DNA of 64,000 nt from Flammula alnicola. Lineage: Eukaryota > Basidiomycota > Agaricomycetes > Agaricales > Strophariaceae. The stretch is taken from the NCBI GenBank assembly GCA_015499995.1, contig JADNRV010000024.1, positions 310,001 to 374,000 on the forward strand, written 5' to 3'. Shown here piece after piece: positions 43,892 to 56,180 of this stretch. A program made the position numbers and the translations under genes. The notes under the pieces are model-generated. The model saw only the letters and a list, made by a program, of their open reading frames with translations, did no database searches and was not told the origin of the DNA. The stretch's first letter is position 1; each line of letters starts with the position of its first letter.

Positions 43892-44812
43892 ACATTCTCT
43901 TGATTTACTTTCTTTGATACAAACCTCACGAGACAATAGTTGCACATGCTACATCGGACTTCACTCTTCTTAGTTATCTTTTTCAGGACTCCTGCTTTAT
44001 TCACTACCACTTTGCATGGACCTTCATCATAATCTGTAAGCAAATAGTCGTATCGATGGACTTCCCAGGTGGATATGCGCTCTCTTCCTGCTCTCTTCCT
44101 GCTACTGTAGACATCGCTAGAACATTGGCAATTAATCATTATATCCTCGCAATTCTACTAAGGTTCAAAGGCCACTTGTATTAAGGTATCAAGCTTCCAG
44201 CCGCGAACGCTACGTTTTTCTTTGGCAATTGGGCGCCCAGAAAGCTCTGCAGGCTTTTCTCACTGACCGTGTAGAGGTGGGTATGACCAGTTATTTAAAT
44301 TAGGAAATAACTACCGAATATGGAGGGCAACGCGGGAGCGAAAACCACCTTTCATGCTGGTAAAGATCGTCGAGGGGGAAATTTTCATTCAAATCGATAA
44401 TGACTCCTATAAATTTTAGGAACTGGGTATTTACTTGTGTAGTACGAGAACTAAAACCCTCGTATCTATGAGGTGGCAGTAACCGCGGGAGTGGTTTGAA
44501 GCAGAGAACATGTTCCTGCTGCTGATGGTGATTTACCCAGAGCTACGGTAAATATGTGAACTCCAATCTTAAGTCGACCCAGAAATAAAATTAAAACACG
44601 TATCTAAGTAAATTTACAGTAACTATGCTGCTGATAATCGAAGACCCACATCGTAGAATACATCTTTCCAGAAAAATGTACGATAATAACTAGTATTGGC
44701 AATGCCAAAAAACCTCTACTCATACAAAAATACATAATAAAGTTAAACATCCGGCCGTGTTCGAGGTCTGTATCGAAAGAAAAGCGAGTATAATAGTCAT
44801 AAAATGCAAGGG
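43892..44812. other. Convergent 3' flanks, no supported gene
   Basis: Lies between the ends of the chitin synthase and the membrane-protein gene. A minus-strand open frame at 43888-44139 overlaps the synthase end and has no family resemblance. 44560-44760 is AT-rich. Confidence 0.4.
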
Positions 44813-46057
44813 TCAACTAAAGCGTACAAATCCGTCGGACTGTGGGTATGTCCATGACTCTTCTCGCGGAGCTCCACTGCCGCTCGTGCTCGCGTGACCG
44901 ACCTCTGTCCAGGGCGGCGTTGCGGGGTTATCGTGCGCGTCCTCCGGTAAGAAAGGGCTGGACACCGATAAATGCGAGCGTCGCGAGCCCTCTGACGCCC
45001 CATCCTCCCGCACAGCTATCTCAGGGATCGTCGTTAACGGGTTCTTCCCCTTGAGGACAGCGGCAGCAGCGGGACGCGGAAACCCTTTTCTTCTCGGCGC
45101 ACTGCGATTCCGCCCCACGTCCGGGGCGACGAAGCGATATCGCTTGTAATAACTGGGGCGAGATGCGGCGTATCCGTTGTTCGACGCGTCGGACATCTCG
45201 GGTGGGGGAAGGTCGCGCGACGTGTACTCCTCTTCTTCGCGTAGGCGTTGGCGGCGGCGCCAGTACCAATAGATACCGCCGATAACGAGAAGCCCGAAAA
45301 TGGTGCAGACGAGGCCGAGTGCGATTGAGAGACCAGTCTTGGCCGTGTGTGGGTGGGAGGCGGTCGCGGAGCCTGCGGTGGGTGAGGATATAACGGAACT
45401 TGACGTGGAAGTCATCGATAACGTGGAGGATGAGGTTAACGTAGATGAACTCGGGTCTTCGAAAACGGTGTACCTGGTGTAGAGAAAGGTTATACGGGTG
45501 AAACATGGGCAAAAAAGGTCGGGTGACGTACTGCAAACCGTCGACAATGGCAAGATTACGACCAGCACCGATGGAGATCACTAATGTATGTTGGGTGTTG
45601 TCGAGGCCGTCTCTGAACCAGACGACTTGTGATTGTGACGTCTCTGGGGCACCTTCGACGACGGGTTGACTGTGATCCCTAAGGTCGACGAGCTCCGAAT
45701 TTGTACCATCGAGAGAAATGGCCGTCGTCATTCTGAATGGCCATAGCGGAGACCAGAAATATATTGCAACGCCTGGCAAGGAAAGATTTCATATTAGAGA
45801 TGCAGGGGTTGACAGACAATAGGATAAATATGATACGTACCTGTAAACGTGAATGTCGCTGTAGCGGCCTCGTCCGACGTAACTGTATGCTGGCCTCCTG
45901 AGTCCAGGGCATCGAATGCCGTCTGCTGCCAACTGCCTGGTGGTTCGTAGATGATCAGAGCTGTATCGCCATCGTCAACCGTAACGTTAAAGTCGGCTTT
46001 AACGGCGATGAAGAGGCAACATAGTAGCCAGACGAGAACAAGAGCTCGCAACCCCAT
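44813..46057 (-). CDS. Type I single-pass membrane protein
   Basis: Exon 1 begins with a signal peptide MGLRALVLVWLLCCLFIAVK, then a beta-rich ectodomain (ADFNVTVDDGDTALIIYEPP) typical of agaricomycete carbohydrate-binding-like surface proteins. An intron near 45777-45840 leads to VAIYFWSPLWPFRMTTAISL and GRNLAIVDGLQ. A second intron near 45477-45532 joins to YTVFEDPSSSTLTSSSTLSM, a Ser/Thr-rich stalk. The membrane helix is GLSIALGLVCTIFGLLVIGG, followed by YWYWRRRQRLREEE and a disordered cytosolic tail ending QSDGFVRFS. It may be a wall-stress or surface sensor by architecture only; function unknown. Confidence 0.75.
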
Positions 46058-46660
46058 ACTATTGACAACGGAGAACTGAGAATTCTGGATCAGTCTTCAC
46101 CGACCTTCACCGTCTAGATCGCAGTCATGTCCTCGTTGGAGAAGGGTAAGCTGTTGGTTGTCGGTGTGAAGATGTGCGTGTGCCGTGGGTTGTGTTTGGC
46201 TCGCCCAGCCTTGCCCTTGGGAATTTGGTCATAATCACAATCTTCTTTCCAACCACTCTCACAATGTCAGTCTGTTGCTGCCACCCTCTGCCACCTCACA
46301 CATGCAGCATGCTATAGATGCAACGCAATAACAACTCTTCTTACAGCCGACTTTCATCTGGAAAAAAACCGAGGTGAGCTCGTTGGAACCTTATCAAGGA
46401 GCTTGGCGGGCTAGACTTGTGTTTCGGCATCACAGTTGTTATAACGGCCCGAAGATACGTGCGGTCGTCGCTCTCCAACAAAAATTCCGGGCGAGAACAC
46501 GAGCAAGAGAAGCCAGCATTTGGTATTTTTATTCCAGAAAGAATTCTTTTGTGTCAGTCGAACATCTTATCAAAGATAGCCTGTAGAAGCAGAACGCTGA
46601 CTGGTCATGGTCTAGCCTTGACAAATATAATCGTCCAATAGACGGCGTCGTTGCAACACA
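46058..46660. other. Divergent promoter region
   Basis: Shared upstream region of the membrane-protein gene (minus) and the F-box gene (plus). Only short, implausible open frames. Confidence 0.4.
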
Positions 46661-48271
46661 ATGTCTGCAGGAGCCAATGATTTTCCACACCTCCGTCGCA
46701 CCAATGCAGTTCCTTCGCCTTCTGAAAGGAATGTGCTGCGAGGCTTGATATCCGACATCGATGACGAGATTTCGAATGTAGACTTGAGCATCCTGGAGCT
46801 ACAACAAAAGTTGGACGGAGTCAGAACTCAACGCGCAGGGCTTCAAGAGCTGCGCAAAACCTGCGCCGGTATCGTTTCCCCACTACGACATCTCCCGCTT
46901 GAAATATTCGGTCAGATATTCGTCCATGCTTCTGAAGACGACCCATCGTTTGGTCGGCGAGCTTCCCATGTTTGTCAACTCTGGCGACAAGCATCTTTAA
47001 CCACGTCAGAACTATGGTCGACCATCCAGGTGGGGCATGTAAAATTCTCATCGGAGGTCTCTTTCAAAGAGTACATCCACAGCTACGTTCATCGAGCGCG
47101 GTCACGTCCCCTCTCTCTGATATATAAGGACGTCCGTGTTCCATACGATCCCCTTGCAGTTGTTCGCGCAGTTGCGAAGGATTGGCAATGGAAAAACATT
47201 TCCTTGACCTCCAAAACAATCGAGTTCTCGCCTATCATAAGATCCCTCGTGCTCACCTCTTGGAACACACTCCATAGCCTGACAGTCGACGGCTGGGACG
47301 ATTTTTATTCCACAATTCAAGATGCGGCCGATGAGGAAGAAGCGGAGGCCAGAAATCTACACCTCATAGCGGTCTCCAGTAAGCTAAGAAAATTATCAGT
47401 TTCTCTGTACTACCCCATCGATTCTGGTGTACTGCGGGCGCCTTGGTCACAGCTTACCGACTTATTTATCAAGACGCCGGTAGCTTCTCAAGAAACAATC
47501 CTCGAAATTCTGCGTCAGTCCTCCAATTTAAAATCGTGTGTTTTGGACGTCAACCTGTTCCATCCAAGCGCGGCCATCAACGAAAAAGTCCATTTCCAGA
47601 ACCTTCGCGCACTCCACATCTACACCGCTACTCCCGACATGATCAGGATCACAGACGCACTAGTCACGCCTATCCTCCACGATTTGGTCATTGACGTCCA
47701 CAGCAACTTCTTCGAGGTGGAAGAATCCAGCCTGAAGGAGTACCTTATAGCTTGCGCGCCCACACTTCGAAGGCTCTGGTTGACCTGCGTCGGATCTGAC
47801 GTTCAAAACTTTGTGGTCCCCGAACTATCCCTAATCGAAGACCTCACCCTTGTTGGGCTTGATGAATTGCGCGCAGATTCGGTAGCTCTCGCGGCGCTCA
47901 CAGTCCACTATGGACCTAAAGTTAGCACCGGAGATGGTAGCGACGAAGACGACGAGATTGAAGATTATTCCATCCCACTCCCGAATCTCCAGAGACTGAA
48001 GATCATCTCCAACGCGGTCTATCGACGTTACCAGGAACGCTTCCTCCGGGTGGTTCAGTCGCGATGGTGGCCTGACTCTGAAGAGGATGCATACCCCCGC
48101 CCGTTCGCGAAATTGTGCTCCGCGTCTTTTCAGAATAGGAGTATAGGCGAGAGCCTCATGGTCACGGTCGTCGATGAAGTAGAGAAACTCAAAAAAGAGG
48201 GTCTGGATATTAGCGTTCTTATGGCTCGCGAAGACGATTTTGTCCCTTGTATTCAAAATTTTGCCACCTGA
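46661..48271 (+). CDS. F-box protein, intronless, 536 residues
   Basis: Single open frame from MSAGANDFPHLRRTNAVPSP to a stop at 48269-48271. A short coiled coil (LSILELQQKLDGVRTQRAGL, about residues 45-65) precedes the F-box-like motif SPLRHLPLEIFGQIFVHASE with VCQLWRQASL. This layout is the hallmark of the large mushroom F-box expansion. The rest is leucine-rich in spacing (LRKLSVSLYYPIDSGVLRAP, LRALHIYTATPDMIRITDAL). It is a predicted SCF substrate adaptor with unknown target. Confidence 0.85.
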   Translation: MSAGANDFPHLRRTNAVPSPSERNVLRGLISDIDDEISNVDLSILELQQKLDGVRTQRAGLQELRKTCAGIVSPLRHLPLEIFGQIFVHASEDDPSFGRRASHVCQLWRQASLTTSELWSTIQVGHVKFSSEVSFKEYIHSYVHRARSRPLSLIYKDVRVPYDPLAVVRAVAKDWQWKNISLTSKTIEFSPIIRSLVLTSWNTLHSLTVDGWDDFYSTIQDAADEEEAEARNLHLIAVSSKLRKLSVSLYYPIDSGVLRAPWSQLTDLFIKTPVASQETILEILRQSSNLKSCVLDVNLFHPSAAINEKVHFQNLRALHIYTATPDMIRITDALVTPILHDLVIDVHSNFFEVEESSLKEYLIACAPTLRRLWLTCVGSDVQNFVVPELSLIEDLTLVGLDELRADSVALAALTVHYGPKVSTGDGSDEDDEIEDYSIPLPNLQRLKIISNAVYRRYQERFLRVVQSRWWPDSEEDAYPRPFAKLCSASFQNRSIGESLMVTVVDEVEKLKKEGLDISVLMAREDDFVPCIQNFAT

Positions 48272-50933
48272 AGTATACATGATTTACTTATCCTTCGAGT
48301 TGTTCCGAAGCTTTTGGTTGTGCGTATACAACTGGTTGTATCATTGTACAAGTCAGTAAGTAAATATTGGGTGAACGTTGAATCGGGCCCTGGCCGCGAG
48401 GAAAGGGCGGCAAATGCGGTCCGGGATTTAAACTTCGTCATACAGTCTCTGGTTCTCCCAGTCTCGCAAGGTGAAACGCTTACAGTGACGAACGCTTCGC
48501 TCGCCTCAGGCTTGCACATCACACTCAACTCTCAAGTCGCCTTGGTGTCTAATTCTCCACTGGAGCGTATTCATAGGGCCGTGTCAGAATTGTCCAGCAT
48601 TCCGTTTCCGCATTTTCAGTCTCACCAATGCTGTTCCGTCAATCCCAAAGGGAGTTTAATCTGAACATGTCGACCAAGATATCTCATAGATGGTCACAAC
48701 TGGCATCGGAGACGTGCAAAAAATACTGTCAATTGTCAGTGCGCAGCAGTTGTCAAAATTTTTGCAAACTCTGGCGGGACAGTCTTCCTTGCGACGGATC
48801 CGCTCGAAAACCATGGGTCAATGTTTCTCGATGCGTCTTCGGCCTGCGCGCATCCTTATGTCTACCAACTCCGAAGACAAGGGTGATAAGTCTGCCACCT
48901 CAGAGGTATGTATGTGTAGGCCTCACGGCGAAGAAGTTTTCCCAAGGAGTGCATTTCGTCGCTGGAGCACGTTCTTGTCTTGTTCTTGTCCCCATTCCAA
49001 TGGAAAGCTATTGATGTGACCCTCGAATATCATTTACTCCTTCTCGCCCGCAATGGTGTCCCATATGGATACCTCCTGGGACTCTCTAGACTCTGGCGTT
49101 GAACAATACTGGATAATATCCCTGCCCTGGAATTTATTTCACTTTCTTGATTTTCCGTTTGGAAACGTTCCAGCTGCAATTATCCTCTCGCGTGAAGAAA
49201 CTGTCTGGCACCCTTTCCTGTCCAACCAATTTAATTTAGATCCGTATCTTTTGGTCCCTAAAGGCTAATTGCATCGGATTCCAGATCTAGATTATGGATC
49301 CGGCGTTCTCTCATTTTCAAATGATGACGTTGAATACCAAATCCGGTTAGGAAAGGGATGCGCATGGCTACACATCCAGGACATTCTAGGCGCCCGCGAA
49401 ACACCCATTTTTTAGAGCTGGCGTCGCCGCTCTATTTTTAATTTGAGGGGGGTAATGAGTCCCCGAATAATATCTCTTGGCTTGCGCACCATCACTCCGA
49501 AAACTTTGGCGGTGCGGAACCGGCTGCTGTGAAAAAGCACCCGCCCCATCTACGGTCAATTCAAGAGCAGTGACTTAACCTCCTTGGGATGGCTTTGGTC
49601 TGGATCCATGTAAACGCATAAACTACGATGGACCTTGCTATCCACGATTCGAAAGACCATGCATCTGCTCCGGAAGCACAAGGTTCTCAAAGTTATCTGC
49701 GCACTGCATCCAGACGAACAAGGTCGGACGAAGTTGAATTCGTTTCTGATGGATGAAACTTATCAGGAAAGGCCTGCCTATTAGCATTCTAATACCGAGT
49801 TGACATTGGCATACGTCTTTCGTCGTCGCTGGTTTAATTTTTAGTCACTGCGTAGCAATGCATACTCTCATATGTCTTCAAGAATCAAGATTGTCCAACA
49901 AACCTTCGATTCGTAGGCGCCTGAACACATCCCGCAATGTGGTCGTTGACATGACGTATTGTCTTCACTAAATTGGCTTTATCGCGATATTGTTTCCAGT
50001 TTATCACCGGATCTTCAGGTCTACATAAGGACCCTAATAATCTAGAGATCCTCTCTATCCATTTACATAATCGGCACTAGTCGGCACTCCGCAAACGAAG
50101 GCGTCATCGAAGGGAATAGACTATTGTTGCTTATCAATTGTCGTTTACTTATCCTCGTAATCGGAAAGGGACCTTTTGCTACCCTTTGTCATCTGGGCGC
50201 TCGACAATTTGACTGATTACCTTTGTCATATACTGTCTTATAGCGTCCGCTTTCAATGAATAGGCCCAAAATAAGATAACCGGGCCCGGGGGTGATTGCA
50301 CGGCTGGCTGGGGGCAGTTGAGCGTTTAAATAGATCGGTGATTAGGATGCCTTCCCGGATACTTGGAAGAAGTTGGGTCTAGATAAAGATGTTTCACATC
50401 GCAAAGCACAACGGGTAACTCTATTCAAACTCTATTAACTATGAACGAATGTGACCGTCCCAGATATCTCGATACACATTCATGCAGAAGAAAAACTTCG
50501 ATGTGAAAGAAAACACGACAACAAGGATTGGATCTTGGGCGATCATTAAACGGGTGGGCACAACAAGACGGCGATAGCGATTCTAAAAAGGTGCAGCGAA
50601 ATAAATCTAGATGAATGAGGACATAAAATAGACGATGGTGGCGCAATATTGCGGACTACAAATTGATACAGTAAAATGAGGGGATTCGTGAAGACATGAA
50701 AAAAATCGTGAGATATGTGGTTGCAGGGAGAAATGGTAATGCGAAAGGACGTTAGACGGATATATCGAAAGGGTGTGATTAATGGTAGGATCTAAGATGC
50801 CATGAAGTTACGACGGAGGCGCGTGGAACGTTCTGAGCGGCTAAAGTCGGTGATGGGTGTTGTTCCATGAAAGAAAAATGACATGGAAAGTGGATGTGGG
50901 CGACGGGGCGGCGGAGAATGGCCGGTCAAGAGA
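48272..50933. other. Long interval; possible decayed gene at 48314-49430, otherwise empty
   Basis: Plus-strand blocks with protein-like composition occur in different frames: LPVSQGETLTVTNASLASGL at about 48445-48540, CQCAAVVKIFANSGGTVFLA with HPYVYQLRRQG-stop at about 48740-48890, FPFGNVPAAIILSREETVW near 49155-49210, and YGSGVLSFSNDDVEYQIRLG near 49290-49350. They may be pieces of one broken gene of unknown family. From 49430 to 50933 I see nothing supported; 50730-50933 is the 3' flank of the next gene. Confidence 0.3.
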
Positions 50934-51900
50934 TTAATCGCTCCAGCTGATAGTAATAGGGCCAGTATCATAAAACTTGATGGCAGTTGGAATGGCCTGA
51001 AGAGTGTTTAAAAAAATGAAATCCAATCCATTTGTCAAGAAATAAGAGACCTACGGAATGTTGGGTTGGTGTGGCTTCACCCCCGTCGGACGCGACATCA
51101 GTCACTGGAGTGCTTGCAGAAGATTCCTCGATATTTTGACCCTTCGTATTCGCTGATGATGGGAGACCCGTCGGGTGGGAACCCCTGTCCCTCGTTCTTC
51201 CTCTAGCCCTTGTATCCATGTAACCAACTAGTCGCAAGTTCAATATTGGTGTAGGTTTAGGCTGCACTGAAGTCGGCGATTGTGATCGCGTGCCATGGGA
51301 TGGACCAACCTGAGGACCCAACGAACGAGAACGAGAACGACTGGGAGGAGCATGCCCATACGGGTTGCCATACGAAGGGTAAGGCTGCCTTTTCCATTGG
51401 CGAGCATTGTCAGGATTCGAATAGACATCGAAAGACACGGGGTTTTGGTGGTACCTTTGCCCATATTGCTTATCCTCAGACGCAGAGACCGACCTGGAAT
51501 TTGAATGTTTAGAGTTCTCCACAGGAATTACTTGATTGTGCAAGTTAAAGGGAATTTGAGAAGCGACATTGACCATTTTTCTGACTCACAGGGTGGCTTA
51601 TCAGCGACGGCGACATGTTATGTTGACAGTGACGTACCCCTCCTTTGCGCGGACGATTAACCCGAGCCGCTCTTGCAGCTTCTGATGATCAACGAGGACT
51701 ACGTTGGGGCTACAAATGGGAACGAAATCTCGTGATCGTAACCGAATCAAAAAACATAAGAGGTTTCGGAAAACATACTAGATAGCGGGAGGTTCAACTG
51801 TTTGTGGGATAAGGCGCGAGTTTTCATCGTATGATCCATCTATTTCGGGCTGCTCGCGACGACAGCAGCATAGTAAATTCCGCAAGATAGCGAAAGCCAT
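50934..51900 (-). CDS. LAMTOR1/Meh1-like lysosomal (vacuolar) adaptor
   Basis: The start at 51900 gives MAFAILRNLLCCCRREQPE, a short N-terminus with a cysteine cluster suited to lipidation. A Ser-Arg-Leu-Ile-Pro motif follows (DENSRLIPQTVEPPAI). After an intron comes NVVLVDHQKLQERLGLIVRA followed by KE; after a second intron (about 51589-51645), EKMVNVASQIPFNL. This helix resembles the LAMTOR1 core that anchors the Ragulator/EGO complex and TORC1 signalling. The middle is a disordered Ser/Pro/Arg-rich region (PSRSRSRSLGPQVGPSHGTR). A last small exon encodes AIPTAIKFYDTGPITISWSD with the TAA at 50934-50936. The family call rests on the N-terminal plan and is moderate. Confidence 0.55.
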
Positions 51901-54881
51901 AGCAGAATACCGAAAAAGTTGCACACCACTTGACGCGAAAATAGGAACGATGTCGGATGATAGAAAGAGTTTCTGTTATTGTTTACCCTGTGACACAGTC
52001 CTTGTTGTGACAGTGTCATTCTGTTGACGTTTGGGTGGATGCCACCGGCCCGTAGCGGTCCGAGAATGAAGCAACGTTGAATCCAAGTTAAATCCAAGCT
52101 GAATGAAATCGAATTCAAACTTGAAAAAAATATAGCGACGCCCCATCCAAACTTCTTATAACCTCGGACATTTATAGGTCAGTCTAATTAAATGACACTT
52201 TTCCCCAAGCGCAGCTTGTCGTATCCTACAACGTTTTCACGGGGTTAACTAATAAGAGTGGCGCAACCCATGATCACTTGCGAATCTGTCAACTGTGCAT
52301 TTCATTGATATTTATATTCCGAGTGGCTACATAACGCTAGGTCTCAAAACTCTCAGTAGAAGGCATATCGGAGGCGTTCTTGTTTAAATATCAAAGTTAT
52401 GGAGTGTTTTAATGTAACCTCTCGCGATCATTTTTTCCGAAATGAAAGTGCATTCGGCCGGTGTTGCTCCCATATTCTCATCCTTCAAATTTCATATGGC
52501 CGCGAATCTTACCTACTCTAAGGACATAATTCAGCCGTGGAACGAATTTGTGCCTAGAATCTGTCCATCCCCAGGCTCCGGTACGAGACGTATCACTCAG
52601 ATTCTGGCAGGCTTAGATGGCTTGTCCATTTTCGGGAACCCCACCATTATTCTGCTGCAAAATTGTATGGCCTCTCGATATATACCCAATTGCGCAGCTC
52701 TCGTACAATGTTAATTTTATTAGTGGTGTTACCTCATCCGTGAGCTGTCCTTGGTTTCATGTGTTGATGGGAATGATAATCTCCCTTGTACTTATTGCTG
52801 GATGCGGATTGTTCCATGGTCGGCAGATGGCACTTCAGCCGCGCGTATTCTAAGTAACAACATCGAAGACTATGAACCCGCCGAATGACACGGAAATAAG
52901 TAATATTTGGATCATAAAATGATTTTTTATTCGGTCACCATCAAGGTTATTGACATATATGACCAACGCATAACCATTGTAGTTACCTCGTTAGGATTGG
53001 TTTGCCTCGAGCCAATTCCTGGAATCTGGAACACAGGTATACGGATTTGCTTATCGGTTAGCATTATTTTTGTAGGGAAGGCCGGAACGATGATATTTGA
53101 GTCGTTTATGATTTAGGTCGCCCGGAATTCTATTTGCTTTAAGTCCTCTATGTCAACTCTATATGAACCAGCGCTCGTATTTCAGAACCTTCAAGTTGTG
53201 CTATGGCGTCCTGGGCTGCATTATGGAGGATCTCGTTGTCGATCTCTAATTCCCCCCAATGTATTATGGCACTCCGAACCCGGCGTCACTAGTATACAAT
53301 ACTCCAGTCGACGAACTCCACATGGCAGGCAGAACATATGTAGAAATGTCGATGATAGCACTTAATGTGCCTTCAACCTTGGAACTTGAAGTATATATTC
53401 ACCGACGGCGGCGTTTTCTGTCACTGTTTCCTACTACCATCACCTCAATATTTTTAATCTCTACAATAGTGTTATAAGCGCTGGGCTTCTTTGATGTCTC
53501 CCCAACTCATGTGATTTGTGACGTTTCGCGTTCTGTCACCATTGACAATGACTGGATTCTCCCACTTGCCCAAATGCTAACTTAGCACTTAAGGTGATCC
53601 GCTGCTCTCTTTTGTTGTAACTGTTGTACATTCAGTCTTTCGGGCATTCCCGACTTGTTACTAGTATGAGGATTTGTGGACAGATAGTACTATACCATGG
53701 CTAGACGACAACACTGACTACAACATAGTTAGCGTTTTGCTCTTCTCCGCGGGCCTCTCGCGCCTGTCAATTGTCATCGAAATATTATAGCTTCTCCGCA
53801 GGAGGACGCGTAATCATTATTATATTGAGGGTTAGTAAGGATTTTCGTTTCCCCCCATGACTCATGAGCCGAATCCAAGTTCAGTCTACCTCACAACCCT
53901 AAACCGGAATGATGTCTGATGAATCAGGTGAAGTTGCGTTCGGTTCATGCCAGTGTACCATGTGGTGCAACGGGTCGCCGCCGCACCATGTGAGCATCGA
54001 AGACATCAAGCTCATACATATTCCGGTTGTCCGTCGAGTTTAGTCACCCGAATCTTTGATCTACAACAGTTTCAAGGCCTTTATGCTGCGTTCCTGAATT
54101 CTGAATTAGCTTCTGTTGCGCTTTTATTGGGAATCCAATTGCATCCTACGGTGAGGCAATAATAATCTTTGGCATACGCAGTACTTATGAAGTACTTATG
54201 AGGTTTTTGTTCGTCCAGGGCCAAGTAGTGCTGCGTACTGTGCTTGACGTGATTCAGGTTAGGCTGCGCCGTGCCGCATTCCCTTTCGCATCAGAAACCC
54301 CCAACCGACGCGGTGACTTACTTACATACTTCTTACGGGCAGAAGGGCTGTGCTTGGCATTTACCGGAACGAGAGCCGACTGCCATGTCCTGCTGCGTCA
54401 GACCAATTAGCAATGTCCTACATAGACTTTTAGCTCATCAGATTCTCTCCCCATAGGATAACTAGACTTTCAGAGCGCACCGCCTCGAGATGCTCAGTTA
54501 CTCTGGTTTCCGCATCCCCATACACAGAACAAGAGGTCATGAATGGAAATAAATCCAATAAAACAGATGCGAAGACAGAGCTGAACTGGTGGATGTTTAT
54601 GTTTCTCCGAGATAAATGATCATGGAATGCGCCAGAAAGGCTGATTGTCCGCAGAGGCCCTGTATGTACTTGTACAACAGAACGCCTATCTAAGTTATAC
54701 AGCACCCAGAAAAGTCCTCGAAATTCGATAACTGGAACAATATCGTTAAGTTAACCTGGCTATAGAAGTGTCCAATGGGTAAAGAGCCGGAGGAGGGGAA
54801 GATGTACATACAAGTACTAGTCCATTCACGGTCGTCGAAAAGAAGGATACGTTAATATCCGAGTTACCAATTAACAATACG
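51901..54881. other. Long interval without a supported gene
   Basis: Plus-strand fragments at 52442-53480 (such as AANLTYSKDIIQPWNEF and VYNTPVDELHMAGRTYVEMS) have some protein character but change frame and contain stops. They could be a decayed gene. Nothing is recognised in 53480-54880. Confidence 0.3.
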
Positions 54882-56063
54882 TTACTTTGGAGAATGCTTG
54901 GAGCGCGGTCTAATTTTATTTCTCTTGAGTGTGAGGGGCCGAGGTTTTCCTCGAAGCCGAGCGTACACGCCACACGCGTTGCAAAGCTGTTCACCAGTCT
55001 TGCTCCTCCGCCAGACCGATGTGTGATGGGTACGACAATGAGTGCATTCGGGACCGGCGTAGTTGGGGTCTGACTCGTCCGAGGAGCTTCCGTCATCATC
55101 GGCATCGATCAGCTCCTGAGGTCGCAGTTTATTCCGTTGCTGCAAGTAAAGACCACAAGCGTTGCACAGGGGCTTCATCGTCGACGGATCCCGCCTCCAG
55201 AGAGGAGTAGAAGTCGCACGGCAGTGAGAGCAACTCTTCCCAGATTCGGGGCGGTCCTCGCTGGTTCTGCGAGGTCCATGCTGAGGAGAGCTTCCACCTG
55301 AAGGAGGTTGTTTCACATGGTAGTGATGTATGGGAGAAGGCGACGGTGACGGAGCCGGGGAAAGTCGATGAGGAAAGGTGAACCCGTTAAGTGGAATTGC
55401 CTGGTCATTACCAGGCGTATAGAGAGACGACGAGGACGAGTCGGACCCGGAAAGTATCATATTTCCGTAGGGATGAGAATCGAACTGAGGAATCTCGACA
55501 TTGAGCGGAGAGTTCCATGAGGATGGTCCGTCGCTGAACCTCTGATACTGGCCATTCATGGAGGCAGCAGAACTTGCCTCCACGTTCCAGTTGTTCCAAT
55601 TCGAGGGTTGAATCTCCGTAGGCATGGTTCGAGGATATGAGACCTGGAAGTTTGGAGAACGCAGAAGGTGGGGCGAATCGGAAAACGGGGAGCTCGAGGC
55701 ATCTTGACGGGACGATTGTAAGGAATGAATAGGTGGCTGAGTAGCACGACAGTCCAAACGCCTTTCACGAAGACGGAGGTTTGATTCCTGTTGAGCAAGC
55801 CACCGGCGTTGTTGGTCCTGAGCCAGAAGAGAATCGACACCGCTGTATGGCTGCCGCGAATCTGAAGGAATTAGAAAGACTGCAAACTGCCTCATCATGA
55901 AGCGCTCACTGATTGCCCAATTTCCAGCACCAGTTCCTGAACCAACAGAATACATCGAAGGAGGGTAATTGCACATCGTAGGCGAGTTGCTGGGAGAAGG
56001 GGTGGTTTGGTATTTGTCTGACGACATGAAGGGGATTGGGTGTTGACGGATGTGCACTGCCAT
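54882..56063 (-). CDS. GATA-type zinc-finger transcription factor with two fingers
   Basis: Two GATA fingers near the C-terminus: CSHCRATSTPLWRRDP..CNAC with 18 residues between the cysteine pairs, and CTHCRTHHTSVWRRSKTGEQ..CNAC with 17, separated by about 35 residues, then a basic tail (KRNKIRPRSKH). The N-terminal 300 residues are a Ser/Pro/Asn-rich low-complexity region. I prefer the start MAVHIRQHPIPFMSS at 56063 over an upstream in-frame ATG at 56180. A 48-nt in-frame segment (about 55862-55909) has GTGAGC and TTCAG ends with a CTAAT branch-like site and is probably an intron, although it contains no stop. Fungal GATA factors regulate nitrogen use, iron uptake or light responses; which applies here is not visible. 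Confidence 0.85.
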   Translation of the reverse strand: MAVHIRQHPIPFMSSDKYQTTPSPSNSPTMCNYPPSMYSVGSGTGAGNWAISERFMMRQFAVFLIPSDSRQPYSGVDSLLAQDQQRRWLAQQESNLRLRERRLDCRATQPPIHSLQSSRQDASSSPFSDSPHLLRSPNFQVSYPRTMPTEIQPSNWNNWNVEASSAASMNGQYQRFSDGPSSWNSPLNVEIPQFDSHPYGNMILSGSDSSSSSLYTPGNDQAIPLNGFTFPHRLSPAPSPSPSPIHHYHVKQPPSGGSSPQHGPRRTSEDRPESGKSCSHCRATSTPLWRRDPSTMKPLCNACGLYLQQRNKLRPQELIDADDDGSSSDESDPNYAGPECTHCRTHHTSVWRRSKTGEQLCNACGVYARLRGKPRPLTLKRNKIRPRSKHSPK

Positions 56064-56180
56064 GATCTTGTCAGGTACGAAAGTGAAAGAGACTTTGGGT
56101 CCCCAGTCCTTACGGTTATATAGCAAAGGCCAAAAATGAGTTGGTGACACAATTGCCTTGCCGAGGTATCGAGATTGCAC

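Noticed and set aside
43888..44139. Cys-containing 83-codon minus-strand open frame
   Set aside because: Overlaps the last codons and 3' flank of the chitin synthase on the opposite strand; no family, poor context.
56064..56180. Upstream in-frame ATG for the GATA factor
   Set aside because: The added segment looks non-coding and the ATG at 56063 starts a family-like low-complexity N-terminus. The choice is not certain.
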